Part shown: positions 1 to 4,949 of the stretch, piece after piece
How the letters are laid out: each line of letters starts with the position of its first letter
Numbering within the stretch: position 1 is the first letter of the stretch
Source of the DNA: Thermoleophilia bacterium
GTDB taxonomy: Bacteria; Actinomycetota; Thermoleophilia; Miltoncostaeales; Miltoncostaeaceae
NCBI GenBank assembly: GCA_029861485.1
Contig: JAOTZF010000124.1
Coordinates: 1 to 5,664, forward strand
DNA length: 5,664 nt
Reading direction: 5' to 3'
The notes under the pieces: generated by a model
Told to the model about the DNA's origin: nothing
The model's input: the letters and a program-made list of their open reading frames with translations, nothing else
Database searches by the model: none
Program-made: the position numbers and the translations under genes

Positions 1-1922
1 GCGATCTCGCTGACAACCTCGGCGTTAGCGAGGGTCGTGACGTCGCCCAGGTGCCGGTTCTCGGAGATGTCCCGCAGCAGACGCCGCATGATCTTCCCGG
101 AGCGTGTCTTGGGTAGATCGTCGGTCAAGACGATGGATCGCGGCTTCGCGATCGAACCGATCTTCGCGGCAACGTGGTTACGCAACTCCGCGATCAGGTC
201 CTCGTTGCCGTGGACGTCGCTCTTGAGAGTTACGAAAGCCGCCACCGCTTGGCCTGTGGTGTCGTCATGCCGACCCACTACCGCCGATTCGGCCACTGCG
301 GGATGATCCACCAGCGCGCTTTCGATCTCGATCGTCGACAGGCGGTGCCCCGAGACGTTCATGACATCGTCGATCCGGCCGAGTAGCCAGTAGTAACCGT
401 CGTCGTCCTGCCGCGCGCCGTCGCCCGCGAGGTACATGCCCTCGTATTGGCTCCAGTACGTCTCCACGAAGCGGTCGTCATCGCCATACAGGGTGCGGAG
501 CATCGATGGCCAGGGCTCGGTCAAGACGAGGTAGCCACCGTCCCCTTGCGCCACGCTGGCGCCCGCCTCGTCGACGATGTCGGCCACGACGCCGGGCAGA
601 GGGTGCGTCGCCGACCCCGGCTTGGTCTGGGTGATGCCGGGTAGCGGGCTGATCATGATCGCGCCGGTCTCCGTCTGCCACCAGGTGTCCACGATCGGGG
701 CCGTGCCACCACCGATGTGCTCGTGGTACCACATCCAGGCCTCGGGGTTGATCGGCTCGCCAACGGTGCCGAGCAGCCGCAGGGAGCTGAGGTCGTGCTT
801 CGCCGGATGCTCGACGCCCCACTTCATGAACATGCGGATGGCGGTCGGGGCGAGGTAGAGGATGGTGGCCCGGTAGCGCTCGGCGATGTCCCAGAGCCGG
901 TCCTCGGCCGGGAAGTTCGGCGCGCCTTCGTACATGACGCTGGTCGCGCCGTTGCACAGCGGTCCGTAGACAATGTAGCTGTGACCGGTGACCCAGCCGC
1001 AGTCGGCCGCGCACCAATAGGTGTCGTCTTCCTTGAGGTCGAACACGTACTTGTGCGTTGAGGCCACCTCCGTGAGATAGCCGCCCGTGGTATGCACGAT
1101 GCCCTTGGGCTTACCCGTGGTGCCGCTGGTGTAGAGGATGTAGAGCAGATCCTCGGCGTCCATCGCCTCGGGCTCACACTCCGCGGGTTGGCTCTCGACG
1201 AGTTCGTGGTACCAGCGGTCGCGGCCCTCGGTCCAGCCGATATCGCCGCCGGTCCGCCTCACCACGACGCTGTGGTGGACGTCCGGGCATTCGGTCAGCG
1301 CCGTGTCGACGTTGTCCTTCAAGGGGATGCGGCGCCCTCCCCGCCATCCTTCGTCGGCGGTGATGACCGCGCGGCAGTCGCAGTCGATGATGCGGTCGCG
1401 CAGGGCCTCCCCCGAGAAACCGCCGAAGACCACCGTGTGGGGAGCGCCGATGCGGGAGCACGCGAGCATCGCAATCGGCAGCTCGGGCACCATGCCCATG
1501 TAGATCGCCACCCGCTCACCGCGGCCGACGCCCAGCGAGCGCAGCCCATTGGCCAGCCGGCAGACCCGCTCGTGCAGGTCGGCATACGTGATCGCCTGGG
1601 TGTCGCCGGGCTCGCCCTCCCAGTGGAAGGCGACCTTGTCTGCTCGCGTCGCAAGATGGCGATCGAGGCAGTTCACCGAGGCGTTGAGCTTCCCGCCCAC
1701 GAACCACTTGTAGAAGGGATGGTTGGAGCGGTCGACGACTTGCTCCCACGGCTCGATCCAGTCGAGCGCCTGGGCCTCCTCGGCCCAGAATGCCTCGGGA
1801 TCCGCCGCCGCGCGCTCGTAGAGATCAGCCTTCGCATTCGCCGCCGCAGCGAGATCTGCCGGCGGCGGGAAGATGCGCTCCTCGACTTGAAGCGCCTCGA
1901 TCGTGGGTCGATCGTCGCTCAT
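1..1922 (-). CDS. acs: Acetyl-CoA synthetase, AMP-forming (3' end cut by the window edge)
   Basis: Converts acetate, ATP and CoA to acetyl-CoA, AMP and PPi through an acetyl-adenylate; a cytoplasmic ANL-superfamily enzyme. The frame is open for 640 codons from the ATG at 1920-1922 to the left edge, so only the last few residues are missing (family length about 640-660). The N-terminal domain has FWAEEA and a WFVGGKLN segment. The phosphate-binding loop [11 protein letters not shown] is at residues 264-274. The acetate-pocket region has GWVTG (V311, T312) and TWWQTETG (W414), the tryptophan that restricts the pocket to acetate in characterised enzymes. D501 (AGDGA) binds ribose, LGRIDDV is the hinge region, and K610 in KTRSGK is the adenylation lysine, which Pat-type acetyltransferases modify in other bacteria. 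A GGAGG site (1928-1932) lies 5 bases before the ATG and fixes the start. The gene is divergent from the small ORF at 2144. Identity is very secure. Confidence 0.97.
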   Translation of the reverse strand, partial: MSDDRPTIEALQVEERIFPPPADLAAAANAKADLYERAAADPEAFWAEEAQALDWIEPWEQVVDRSNHPFYKWFVGGKLNASVNCLDRHLATRADKVAFHWEGEPGDTQAITYADLHERVCRLANGLRSLGVGRGERVAIYMGMVPELPIAMLACSRIGAPHTVVFGGFSGEALRDRIIDCDCRAVITADEGWRGGRRIPLKDNVDTALTECPDVHHSVVVRRTGGDIGWTEGRDRWYHELVESQPAECEPEAMDAEDLLYILYTSGTTGKPKGIVHTTGGYLTEVASTHKYVFDLKEDDTYWCAADCGWVTGHSYIVYGPLCNGATSVMYEGAPNFPAEDRLWDIAERYRATILYLAPTAIRMFMKWGVEHPAKHDLSSLRLLGTVGEPINPEAWMWYHEHIGGGTAPIVDTWWQTETGAIMISPLPGITQTKPGSATHPLPGVVADIVDEAGASVAQGDGGYLVLTEPWPSMLRTLYGDDDRFVETYWSQYEGMYLAGDGARQDDDGYYWLLGRIDDVMNVSGHRLSTIEIESALVDHPAVAESAVVGRHDDTTGQAVAAFVTLKSDVHGNEDLIAELRNHVAAKIGSIAKPRSIVLTDDLPKTRSGKIMRRLLRDISENRHLGDVTTLANAEVVSEI

Positions 1923-1927
1923 CTCGG

Positions 1928-1932
1928 CCTCC
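1928..1932 (-). promoter_or_regulatory. Ribosome binding site of acs
   Basis: The minus strand reads GGAGG, followed by a 5-base spacer (CCGAG) and the ATG. It is a strong Shine-Dalgarno match and supports the chosen acs start over any upstream alternative. Confidence 0.8.
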
Positions 1933-1947
1933 GGGAGTGGTGGATCG

Positions 1948-1959
1948 CGATGGCCATCG
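1948..1959. repeat. 12-bp perfect palindrome upstream of acs
   Basis: CGATGGCCATCG is identical to its own reverse complement. It lies 25 bases upstream of the acs start codon, between the ribosome binding site and the candidate -10 box, and overlaps that box. It could be a dimeric-regulator operator. Chance palindromes of this length are uncommon in so short a stretch, but the function is unproven. Confidence 0.35.
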
Positions 1960-1984
1960 TAACCCGGTAGCTGTAGCTCGACCA
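1956..1984 (-). promoter_or_regulatory. Weak candidate promoter for acs
   Basis: On the minus strand a -35-like TGGTCG (1979-1984) is followed after 17 bases by a -10-like TACGAT (1956-1961), which shares 4 of 6 positions with TATAAT. The -10 box lies about 33 bases upstream of the acs ATG. The -35 match is poor (3 of 6), so this rests mainly on spacing and position. The -10 overlaps the perfect palindrome at 1948-1959, which would suit repressor or activator control. Confidence 0.25.
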
Positions 1985-2085
1985 TCGGCTAGCACGAAAT
2001 CCCTCGCGGGGTATCAAGTCCTAGACATCTCTCGCCGATAGGCGGTGTGGACGCAGAGCCGCCGCTATGCAGCCGCTTTGGCCCG

Positions 2086-2098
2086 ATCCGTCACGGAT
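2086..2098. repeat. 13-bp palindrome upstream of the 98-residue ORF
   Basis: ATCCGT-C-ACGGAT is a perfect 6-bp inverted repeat around one central base. It ends 45 bases before the ATG at 2144. With a one-base centre it cannot form a normal RNA hairpin, so a DNA operator for a dimeric regulator is the more natural reading. No regulator can be named from the sequence. Confidence 0.35.
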
Positions 2099-2123
2099 GA
2101 CCTCGTACGTCAACCGCAGCCTC

Positions 2124-2136
2124 CCCTGAACCAGGG
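2124..2136 (+). promoter_or_regulatory. Small hairpin overlapping the ribosome binding site of the 98-residue ORF
   Basis: CCCTG (2124-2128) and CAGGG (2132-2136) are complementary around a 3-base loop. The likely Shine-Dalgarno AGGGA (2133-2137), 6 bases before the ATG at 2144, is mostly inside the 3' arm. Folding would mask it and lower translation. The stem is only 5 bp, so the effect may be slight. Confidence 0.3.
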
Positions 2137-2143
2137 AACTCCT

Positions 2144-2440
2144 ATGTCACGCCAGATCTCCACCGCCGCGAGCCCGCCGCCCAGGCGCAATCAGCCCGCC
2201 CCTCGTACTCGCGAGCAGGTGTTGGCGGAGCTGCGCGGCCTCGGCGGACTCGTCCTCGAGCAGGCGCTGCTCGACAGCACAACGCGTCCGTTGAAGAGCC
2301 TTCTCGAGTGGACCGAGCGACTCGCCAAAGAGCTCGGCGAGCCCCGCCCGGGACGGGCCAGCAACTACCCGGAGCTGCTTCGCGTGATCGTGGCGATCAG
2401 CCGGCGCGCCGGCAACACGCAGACTCTCAAGATCGCCTGA
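2144..2440 (+). CDS. Small hypothetical protein, 98 residues, unrecognised
   Basis: I do not recognise a family. The ATG at 2144 is chosen because AGGGA lies 6 bases upstream and the extension to an ATG at 2045 crosses the intergenic region with less gene-like codons. Codons from 2144 onward favour G or C in the third position, as in the neighbours, so it looks truly coding. Residues 1-23 are rich in Pro, Arg and Ser and probably disordered. Residues 23-43 (REQVLAELRGL onward) and 49-64 (LKSLLEWTERLAKELG) look like amphipathic helices, with another at about 76-88. The protein is basic, with no signal peptide, membrane segment or cysteine. The helical, basic character would fit a small DNA-binding or adaptor protein. 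XseB often sits just before a farnesyl diphosphate synthase gene, but this sequence does not resemble XseB. It precedes the synthase by 51 bases, possibly in one operon. Confidence 0.7.
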   Translation: MSRQISTAASPPPRRNQPAPRTREQVLAELRGLGGLVLEQALLDSTTRPLKSLLEWTERLAKELGEPRPGRASNYPELLRVIVAISRRAGNTQTLKIA

Positions 2441-2446
2441 GGGCGA

Positions 2447-2466
2447 GCCCAGGGCCTCGCCTGGGC
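2447..2466 (+). terminator. Stem-loop after the small ORF (possible terminator or attenuator)
   Basis: GCCCAGG (2447-2453) and CCTGGGC (2460-2466) form a perfect 7-bp stem with a 6-base loop, starting 7 bases after the stop codon at 2438-2440. No T-run follows, so it is not a classic intrinsic terminator. GC-rich actinobacteria may use such U-less stems, but this is disputed. An 8-bp palindrome CCGATCGG (2468-2475) follows immediately. It could partly separate expression of the small ORF from the synthase. Confidence 0.35.
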
Positions 2467-2491
2467 GCCGATCGGATAGCGTGGGCCGCCC

Positions 2492-3406
2492 GTGGGGCAG
2501 CCAACCCAGGAACGCACGACCTACCCCGATCACCTTCGTCACCTGATCGAGGGCTACTTGGAATCGCTCCGCTTTCTGCGCGGCGGGCCCGGCGAGGATC
2601 AGGCCGCGGGCACCGAGGGCCTGGTGGAGGCGATGCGCTACTCGCTGCTTGCCGGCGGCAAGCGCATCCGACCGGTGCTGGCCCTCGCCACCGCCGAGAG
2701 CCTGGGCAGAGACCCCGCGGAGCTCCTGCCGACCGCGGCCGCGATCGAGCTCACCCATACCTACTCGCTCATCCACGACGACCTGCCGGCGATGGACGAC
2801 GACGCGTTGCGGCGTGGCAGGCCCACCTGTCATGTCGTCTACGGCGAGGACATCGCGATTCTCGCCGGCGACGCACTGTTTGCCGAAGGTATGCGCCTCA
2901 TTTGCGACGAGCAGGGGGGCGGACCCGAGATTCAGCTCGGCATGCTCGCCGAGCTGAGCAGGGCGGCCGGGGTGGGCGGAATGGTCGGCGGCCAGTACCT
3001 CGACCTGCGGGGAGAAGGCCACGACTCGATCGGGGCGCTCAGGAGAATCCACTCCCTGAAGACCGGCAGGCTCATCGCCTGCGCCGTGCGGTGCGCGCTC
3101 GTCCTGGCCCAGCCGGGCGAGGAGACCTGGCGGCACTACGGTCGCTTCGCGCAGGAGCTTGGGCTGCTGTTCCAGATCGTCGATGACATCCTCGATGTCG
3201 AGGGCACCGAGGAAGAGCTCGGCAAGAGGATCGGCGCCGACGAGCGGGCGGGGAAGGCCACGTACGTCAGCCTGCTCGGCATCGACGAGGCTCGAGATCG
3301 CGCAGAGCGAGCCCACGCCGAGGTGGTGTCGATGCTCAGCCTGATCGACGGGCCCAAGGACGCGCTGCTCGCCCTCGCGGACCTGACGCTCTCGCGGCGC
3401 AACTGA
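2492..3406 (+). CDS. ispA: Polyprenyl diphosphate synthase, probably farnesyl diphosphate synthase
   Basis: A trans-prenyltransferase of the cytoplasmic isoprenoid pathway that adds IPP head-to-tail to allylic diphosphates. It has 304 residues, normal for the bacterial family. GGKRIRP (K57, R58, R60) binds diphosphate. The first Asp-rich motif is D96-D97-LPAM-D102 with the two-residue insertion of type II enzymes. KTG at 190-192 and the second Asp-rich motif D231-D232-IL-D235 complete the Mg-binding site. The residue five before the first motif is Tyr (HTYSLIHDD), which in characterised type II enzymes limits the product to C15, so farnesyl diphosphate is favoured over geranylgeranyl diphosphate. 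The GTG at 2492 is the only start between an in-frame stop at 2477 and the conserved core; no clear Shine-Dalgarno precedes it. The next gene begins 4 bases after the stop. The family is certain; chain length is inferred. Confidence 0.93.
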   Translation: MGQPTQERTTYPDHLRHLIEGYLESLRFLRGGPGEDQAAGTEGLVEAMRYSLLAGGKRIRPVLALATAESLGRDPAELLPTAAAIELTHTYSLIHDDLPAMDDDALRRGRPTCHVVYGEDIAILAGDALFAEGMRLICDEQGGGPEIQLGMLAELSRAAGVGGMVGGQYLDLRGEGHDSIGALRRIHSLKTGRLIACAVRCALVLAQPGEETWRHYGRFAQELGLLFQIVDDILDVEGTEEELGKRIGADERAGKATYVSLLGIDEARDRAERAHAEVVSMLSLIDGPKDALLALADLTLSRRN

Positions 3407-3410
3407 CGAG

Positions 3411-4418
3411 GTGCGCGCCCTCGTCCTGCACGGCCCGGACGACCTACGGCTGGAGCACCGCGAGGTTCCGGAGCCCGAGCCGGGCGAGGTCGTGGTGCGC
3501 GTCGAGGCCGCCACGACCTGCGCGACGGACGCCAAGATCCTCCGGTCGGGCGACCACCCGGCCCTCGGCCCGCTGCCCTCGCCGTTCGGGCACGAGGCGG
3601 CTGGCACCGTCGTGGCCGTCGGCCGGGGTGTCGACACCGTCACCGAGGGAGCGCGGGTCGTGCCCGCGAACTCCGCGCCATGTGGGTCGTGTCGCTCGTG
3701 CAGCGGCGGCGGCTCGGGCCAGTGCGAGAACCTCATCTTCCTGTGGGGGGCCTTTGCCGAGTTCCTGCGCGTGCCCCGGCGCATCGTCGAGCGGAATCTG
3801 GTGCCGCTGCCCGATGGCCTCGATATCCGGCTCGCGCCGCTGGCCGAGCCCCTCGCCTGCGCCGTCAGGGCGGCCGACCACTGCGAGCCGGCGCCCTCGG
3901 CGCGGGTCGTGATCCTCGGAGGTGGGGCTCAGGGCGCGTTGCTCACCGCGCTACTCGCGAAGCGGGGTTGTCAGGTGACCGTCTGCGATCCCCACCAGGA
4001 ACGGCGTGAGCGAGCACTCGAGTTCGGTGCGTCCGACGTCGCCGAACGCGTGGCCGACGCCGGCGACGTGCGGGAGATCCACGAGCGATGCGGTGAGCCG
4101 GACATCGTGATCGAGGCGGTCGGGCGCCCCGAGGCATGGCAAGCGGCGGTCGAGCTGGTGCGGCCCGGCGGCCAGGTACTCTTCTACGGAGGGTGCACGC
4201 CGGGATCGACCGTCGCGCTGCCCACCTCGCGTCTGCACTATGACGAGCTGACGCTGCGCGGGTCGTTTCACCACGACCCCAGGGCATTCCGCACGGCGGT
4301 CGGTCTGTTGAGCGACCCGCGCGCACCATATGGGCGGTTGCTCGAATCTCCAGTGGCGCTCGATGAGGTCGGGAGGGCGCTCCGTCAGAGCGGAGCGAAG
4401 CGCCCGGTGATCATCTGA
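3411..4418 (+). CDS. Zinc-dependent medium-chain alcohol dehydrogenase family protein
   Basis: Probably oxidises an alcohol or polyol with NAD; the substrate is unknown. It has 335 residues and the two-domain MDR layout. The GroES-like catalytic domain has C37 (TTCATD), H61-E62 (FGHEAAG) and E146 (LAEPLAC) as likely catalytic-zinc ligands or near neighbours. The structural-zinc lobe keeps four cysteines, C91, C94, C97 and C105. The Rossmann domain begins near 165 with GGGAQG at 170-175 (GxGxxG). D193 at the end of the second strand favours NAD over NADP. VRPGGQVLFYGG is the typical later strand. The GTG at 3411 gives the family's usual N-terminus. It follows the synthase stop by 4 bases without a good Shine-Dalgarno, so translational coupling is likely. 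Closest in style to sorbitol/threonine-type dehydrogenases, but the proximity to a prenyl synthase allows a prenyl-alcohol role; neither can be decided here. Confidence 0.9.
   Translation: MRALVLHGPDDLRLEHREVPEPEPGEVVVRVEAATTCATDAKILRSGDHPALGPLPSPFGHEAAGTVVAVGRGVDTVTEGARVVPANSAPCGSCRSCSGGGSGQCENLIFLWGAFAEFLRVPRRIVERNLVPLPDGLDIRLAPLAEPLACAVRAADHCEPAPSARVVILGGGAQGALLTALLAKRGCQVTVCDPHQERRERALEFGASDVAERVADAGDVREIHERCGEPDIVIEAVGRPEAWQAAVELVRPGGQVLFYGGCTPGSTVALPTSRLHYDELTLRGSFHHDPRAFRTAVGLLSDPRAPYGRLLESPVALDEVGRALRQSGAKRPVII
4378..4397. repeat. 7-bp stem-loop at the 3' end of the dehydrogenase gene
   Basis: CGCTCCG (4378-4384) and CGGAGCG (4391-4397) form a perfect stem with a 6-base loop. It lies inside the dehydrogenase coding region, ending 19 bases before its stop codon, next to a convergent gene end 6 bases beyond. 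There is no T-run on either side. It might help terminate transcription reading in from the opposite gene, or may simply reflect the GC-rich codons. Confidence 0.25.
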
Positions 4419-4424
4419 GCGGCG

Positions 4425-4811
4425 CTAGGCGTTCTTGTCCATCCACTTCTTGAATTTCTCGAACTGGGCCGACTGCTCGCGAAGGCGGTTGAGCTCCTTG
4501 GCCTGCTGCTTGACCAAGCTCGCAAGCTCGCCCATGACATCGGAGGCCCGCTTCAGCACGGCGTCGGCATCCTTACTGCTACCGCCGCCACCGCGTGCAC
4601 CGCGCCGGCCACGAGGCTGCAGCGACGCGCCGCGCTGGCGGGCAATGCGGTAGTAGTTCGCCGCGACCGTACCCGAGCGACGTCCTGTCTCCTCGGAGAT
4701 CCGCTCGAAGGCCTGCGTCCGAGTCAGGCCTTCGTCCGAGACGAGCTTCTCGACCTGCTCGAATATCTCAACGCCGATACGTCCCCGACGCGTGGGTTCC
4801 TTAGTGCTCAT
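4425..4811 (-). CDS. Small DNA-binding-like protein: helix-turn-helix plus C-terminal coiled coil
   Basis: Encodes 128 residues. I infer DNA binding; no named family is certain. Residues 8-62 are basic and helical: IGVEIFEQVEKLVSDEG, then TRTQAFERISEETG and RSGTVAANYYRIARQRG, which look like the two helices of a helix-turn-helix. Residues 65-80 form a Gly/Arg linker (PRGRRGARGGGG) that resembles an AT-hook-like or flexible nucleic-acid contact. Residues 82-124 are charged with heptad-like hydrophobics (VLKRASDVMGELASLV, KELNRLREQSAQFEKF) and predict a dimerising coiled coil. The ATG at 4809-4811 is chosen for the AAGGAAAGG site (4818-4826) just upstream; longer in-frame extension would overlap the FIST gene and reads unlike protein. 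It has its own promoter candidate and converges with the dehydrogenase. A nucleoid-associated or regulatory role is possible. Confidence 0.85.
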   Translation of the reverse strand: MSTKEPTRRGRIGVEIFEQVEKLVSDEGLTRTQAFERISEETGRRSGTVAANYYRIARQRGASLQPRGRRGARGGGGSSKDADAVLKRASDVMGELASLVKQQAKELNRLREQSAQFEKFKKWMDKNA

Positions 4812-4817
4812 ATGCGC

Positions 4818-4826
4818 CTTTCCTTC
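4818..4826 (-). promoter_or_regulatory. Ribosome binding site of the helix-turn-helix/coiled-coil gene
   Basis: The minus strand reads AAGGAAAGG, 6 bases before the ATG at 4809-4811. This purine-rich site decides the start against the longer in-frame extensions up to 5060. Confidence 0.75.
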
Positions 4827-4865
4827 GCGATGTGCGAGAGGCCGCTGATGGGTTATTGAGCCGCA

Positions 4866-4895
4866 AATATAGCCATAAATTGGCTGCGTCGTTAA
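4866..4895 (-). promoter_or_regulatory. Candidate sigma-70-type promoter of the helix-turn-helix gene
   Basis: On the minus strand a -35-like TTAACG (4890-4895, 4 of 6 matches to TTGACA) is followed after 18 bases by TATATT (4866-4871, 5 of 6 matches to TATAAT). It lies in the most AT-rich stretch of the window (36 A/T of 60 bases at 4861-4920). A transcript would start near 4859 with a leader of about 48 bases that contains the ribosome binding site. Confidence 0.5.
4871..4885. promoter_or_regulatory. Inverted repeat inside the promoter (candidate operator)
   Basis: AGCCA (4871-4875) and TGGCT (4881-4885) are perfect inverted arms around TAAAT. The repeat fills the spacer between the candidate -35 and -10 boxes, where a bound dimer would block RNA polymerase. 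The downstream gene encodes a probable dimeric DNA-binding protein, so autoregulation is a natural guess. Arms of 5 bp are short, so chance remains possible. Confidence 0.35.
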
Positions 4896-4932
4896 TACAT
4901 GCATTTCATTATGCGATTCCCTGCAATGCGGG

Positions 4933-4949
4933 CGGGCGTTATTCGCCCG
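4933..4949 (-). terminator. Stem-loop over the stop codon of the FIST gene
   Basis: CGGGCG and CGCCCG (4933-4938 and 4944-4949) form a perfect 6-bp stem around a 5-base A/T loop that contains part of the TAA stop (4939-4941). No U-run follows on the minus strand. It may be a weak U-less terminator or an mRNA 3'-end stabiliser separating the FIST gene from the next gene. Confidence 0.3.

Larger units (their letters stand above)
1923..2143. other. Divergent intergenic region between acs and the small ORF
   Basis: These 221 bases separate two divergent genes and should carry the promoters of both. They hold the acs ribosome binding site, a weak acs promoter candidate, perfect palindromes at 1948-1959 and 2086-2098, and a small hairpin at 2124-2136 over the ribosome binding site of the plus-strand ORF. 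I see no convincing -35/-10 pair for the plus-strand gene, and no RNA gene or mobile-element trace. In-frame extension of the plus-strand ORF back to an ATG at 2045 is possible but not favoured. Confidence 0.6.

Noticed and set aside
1092..1970. A 292-codon plus-strand frame opposite acs
   Set aside because: It is antisense to the conserved part of acs, lacks recognisable domains, and acs reads without interruption on the other strand.
2045..2143. N-terminal extension of the 98-residue protein to an ATG at 2045
   Set aside because: The extra 33 residues cover the palindrome at 2086-2098 and the hairpin, no ribosome binding site precedes 2045, and AGGGA is correctly spaced before 2144.
2144..2440. 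Assignment of the small ORF as xseB from its position before the synthase
   Set aside because: The sequence does not show the LEEIV/LE-x-G pattern of XseB and has a different length and N-terminus; position alone is not enough.
2308..3186. A 292-codon plus-strand frame overlapping the synthase
   Set aside because: The translation is Arg/Ala/Gly-rich shadow sequence in another frame of the synthase gene, whose own frame carries all catalytic motifs.
2147..3784. A 545-codon open frame on the minus strand opposite the small ORF, the synthase and the dehydrogenase start
   Set aside because: It is antisense to clearly recognisable conserved genes, its translation is low-complexity Arg/Ala/Gly-rich without any family motif, and long antisense frames are expected in GC-rich coding DNA.
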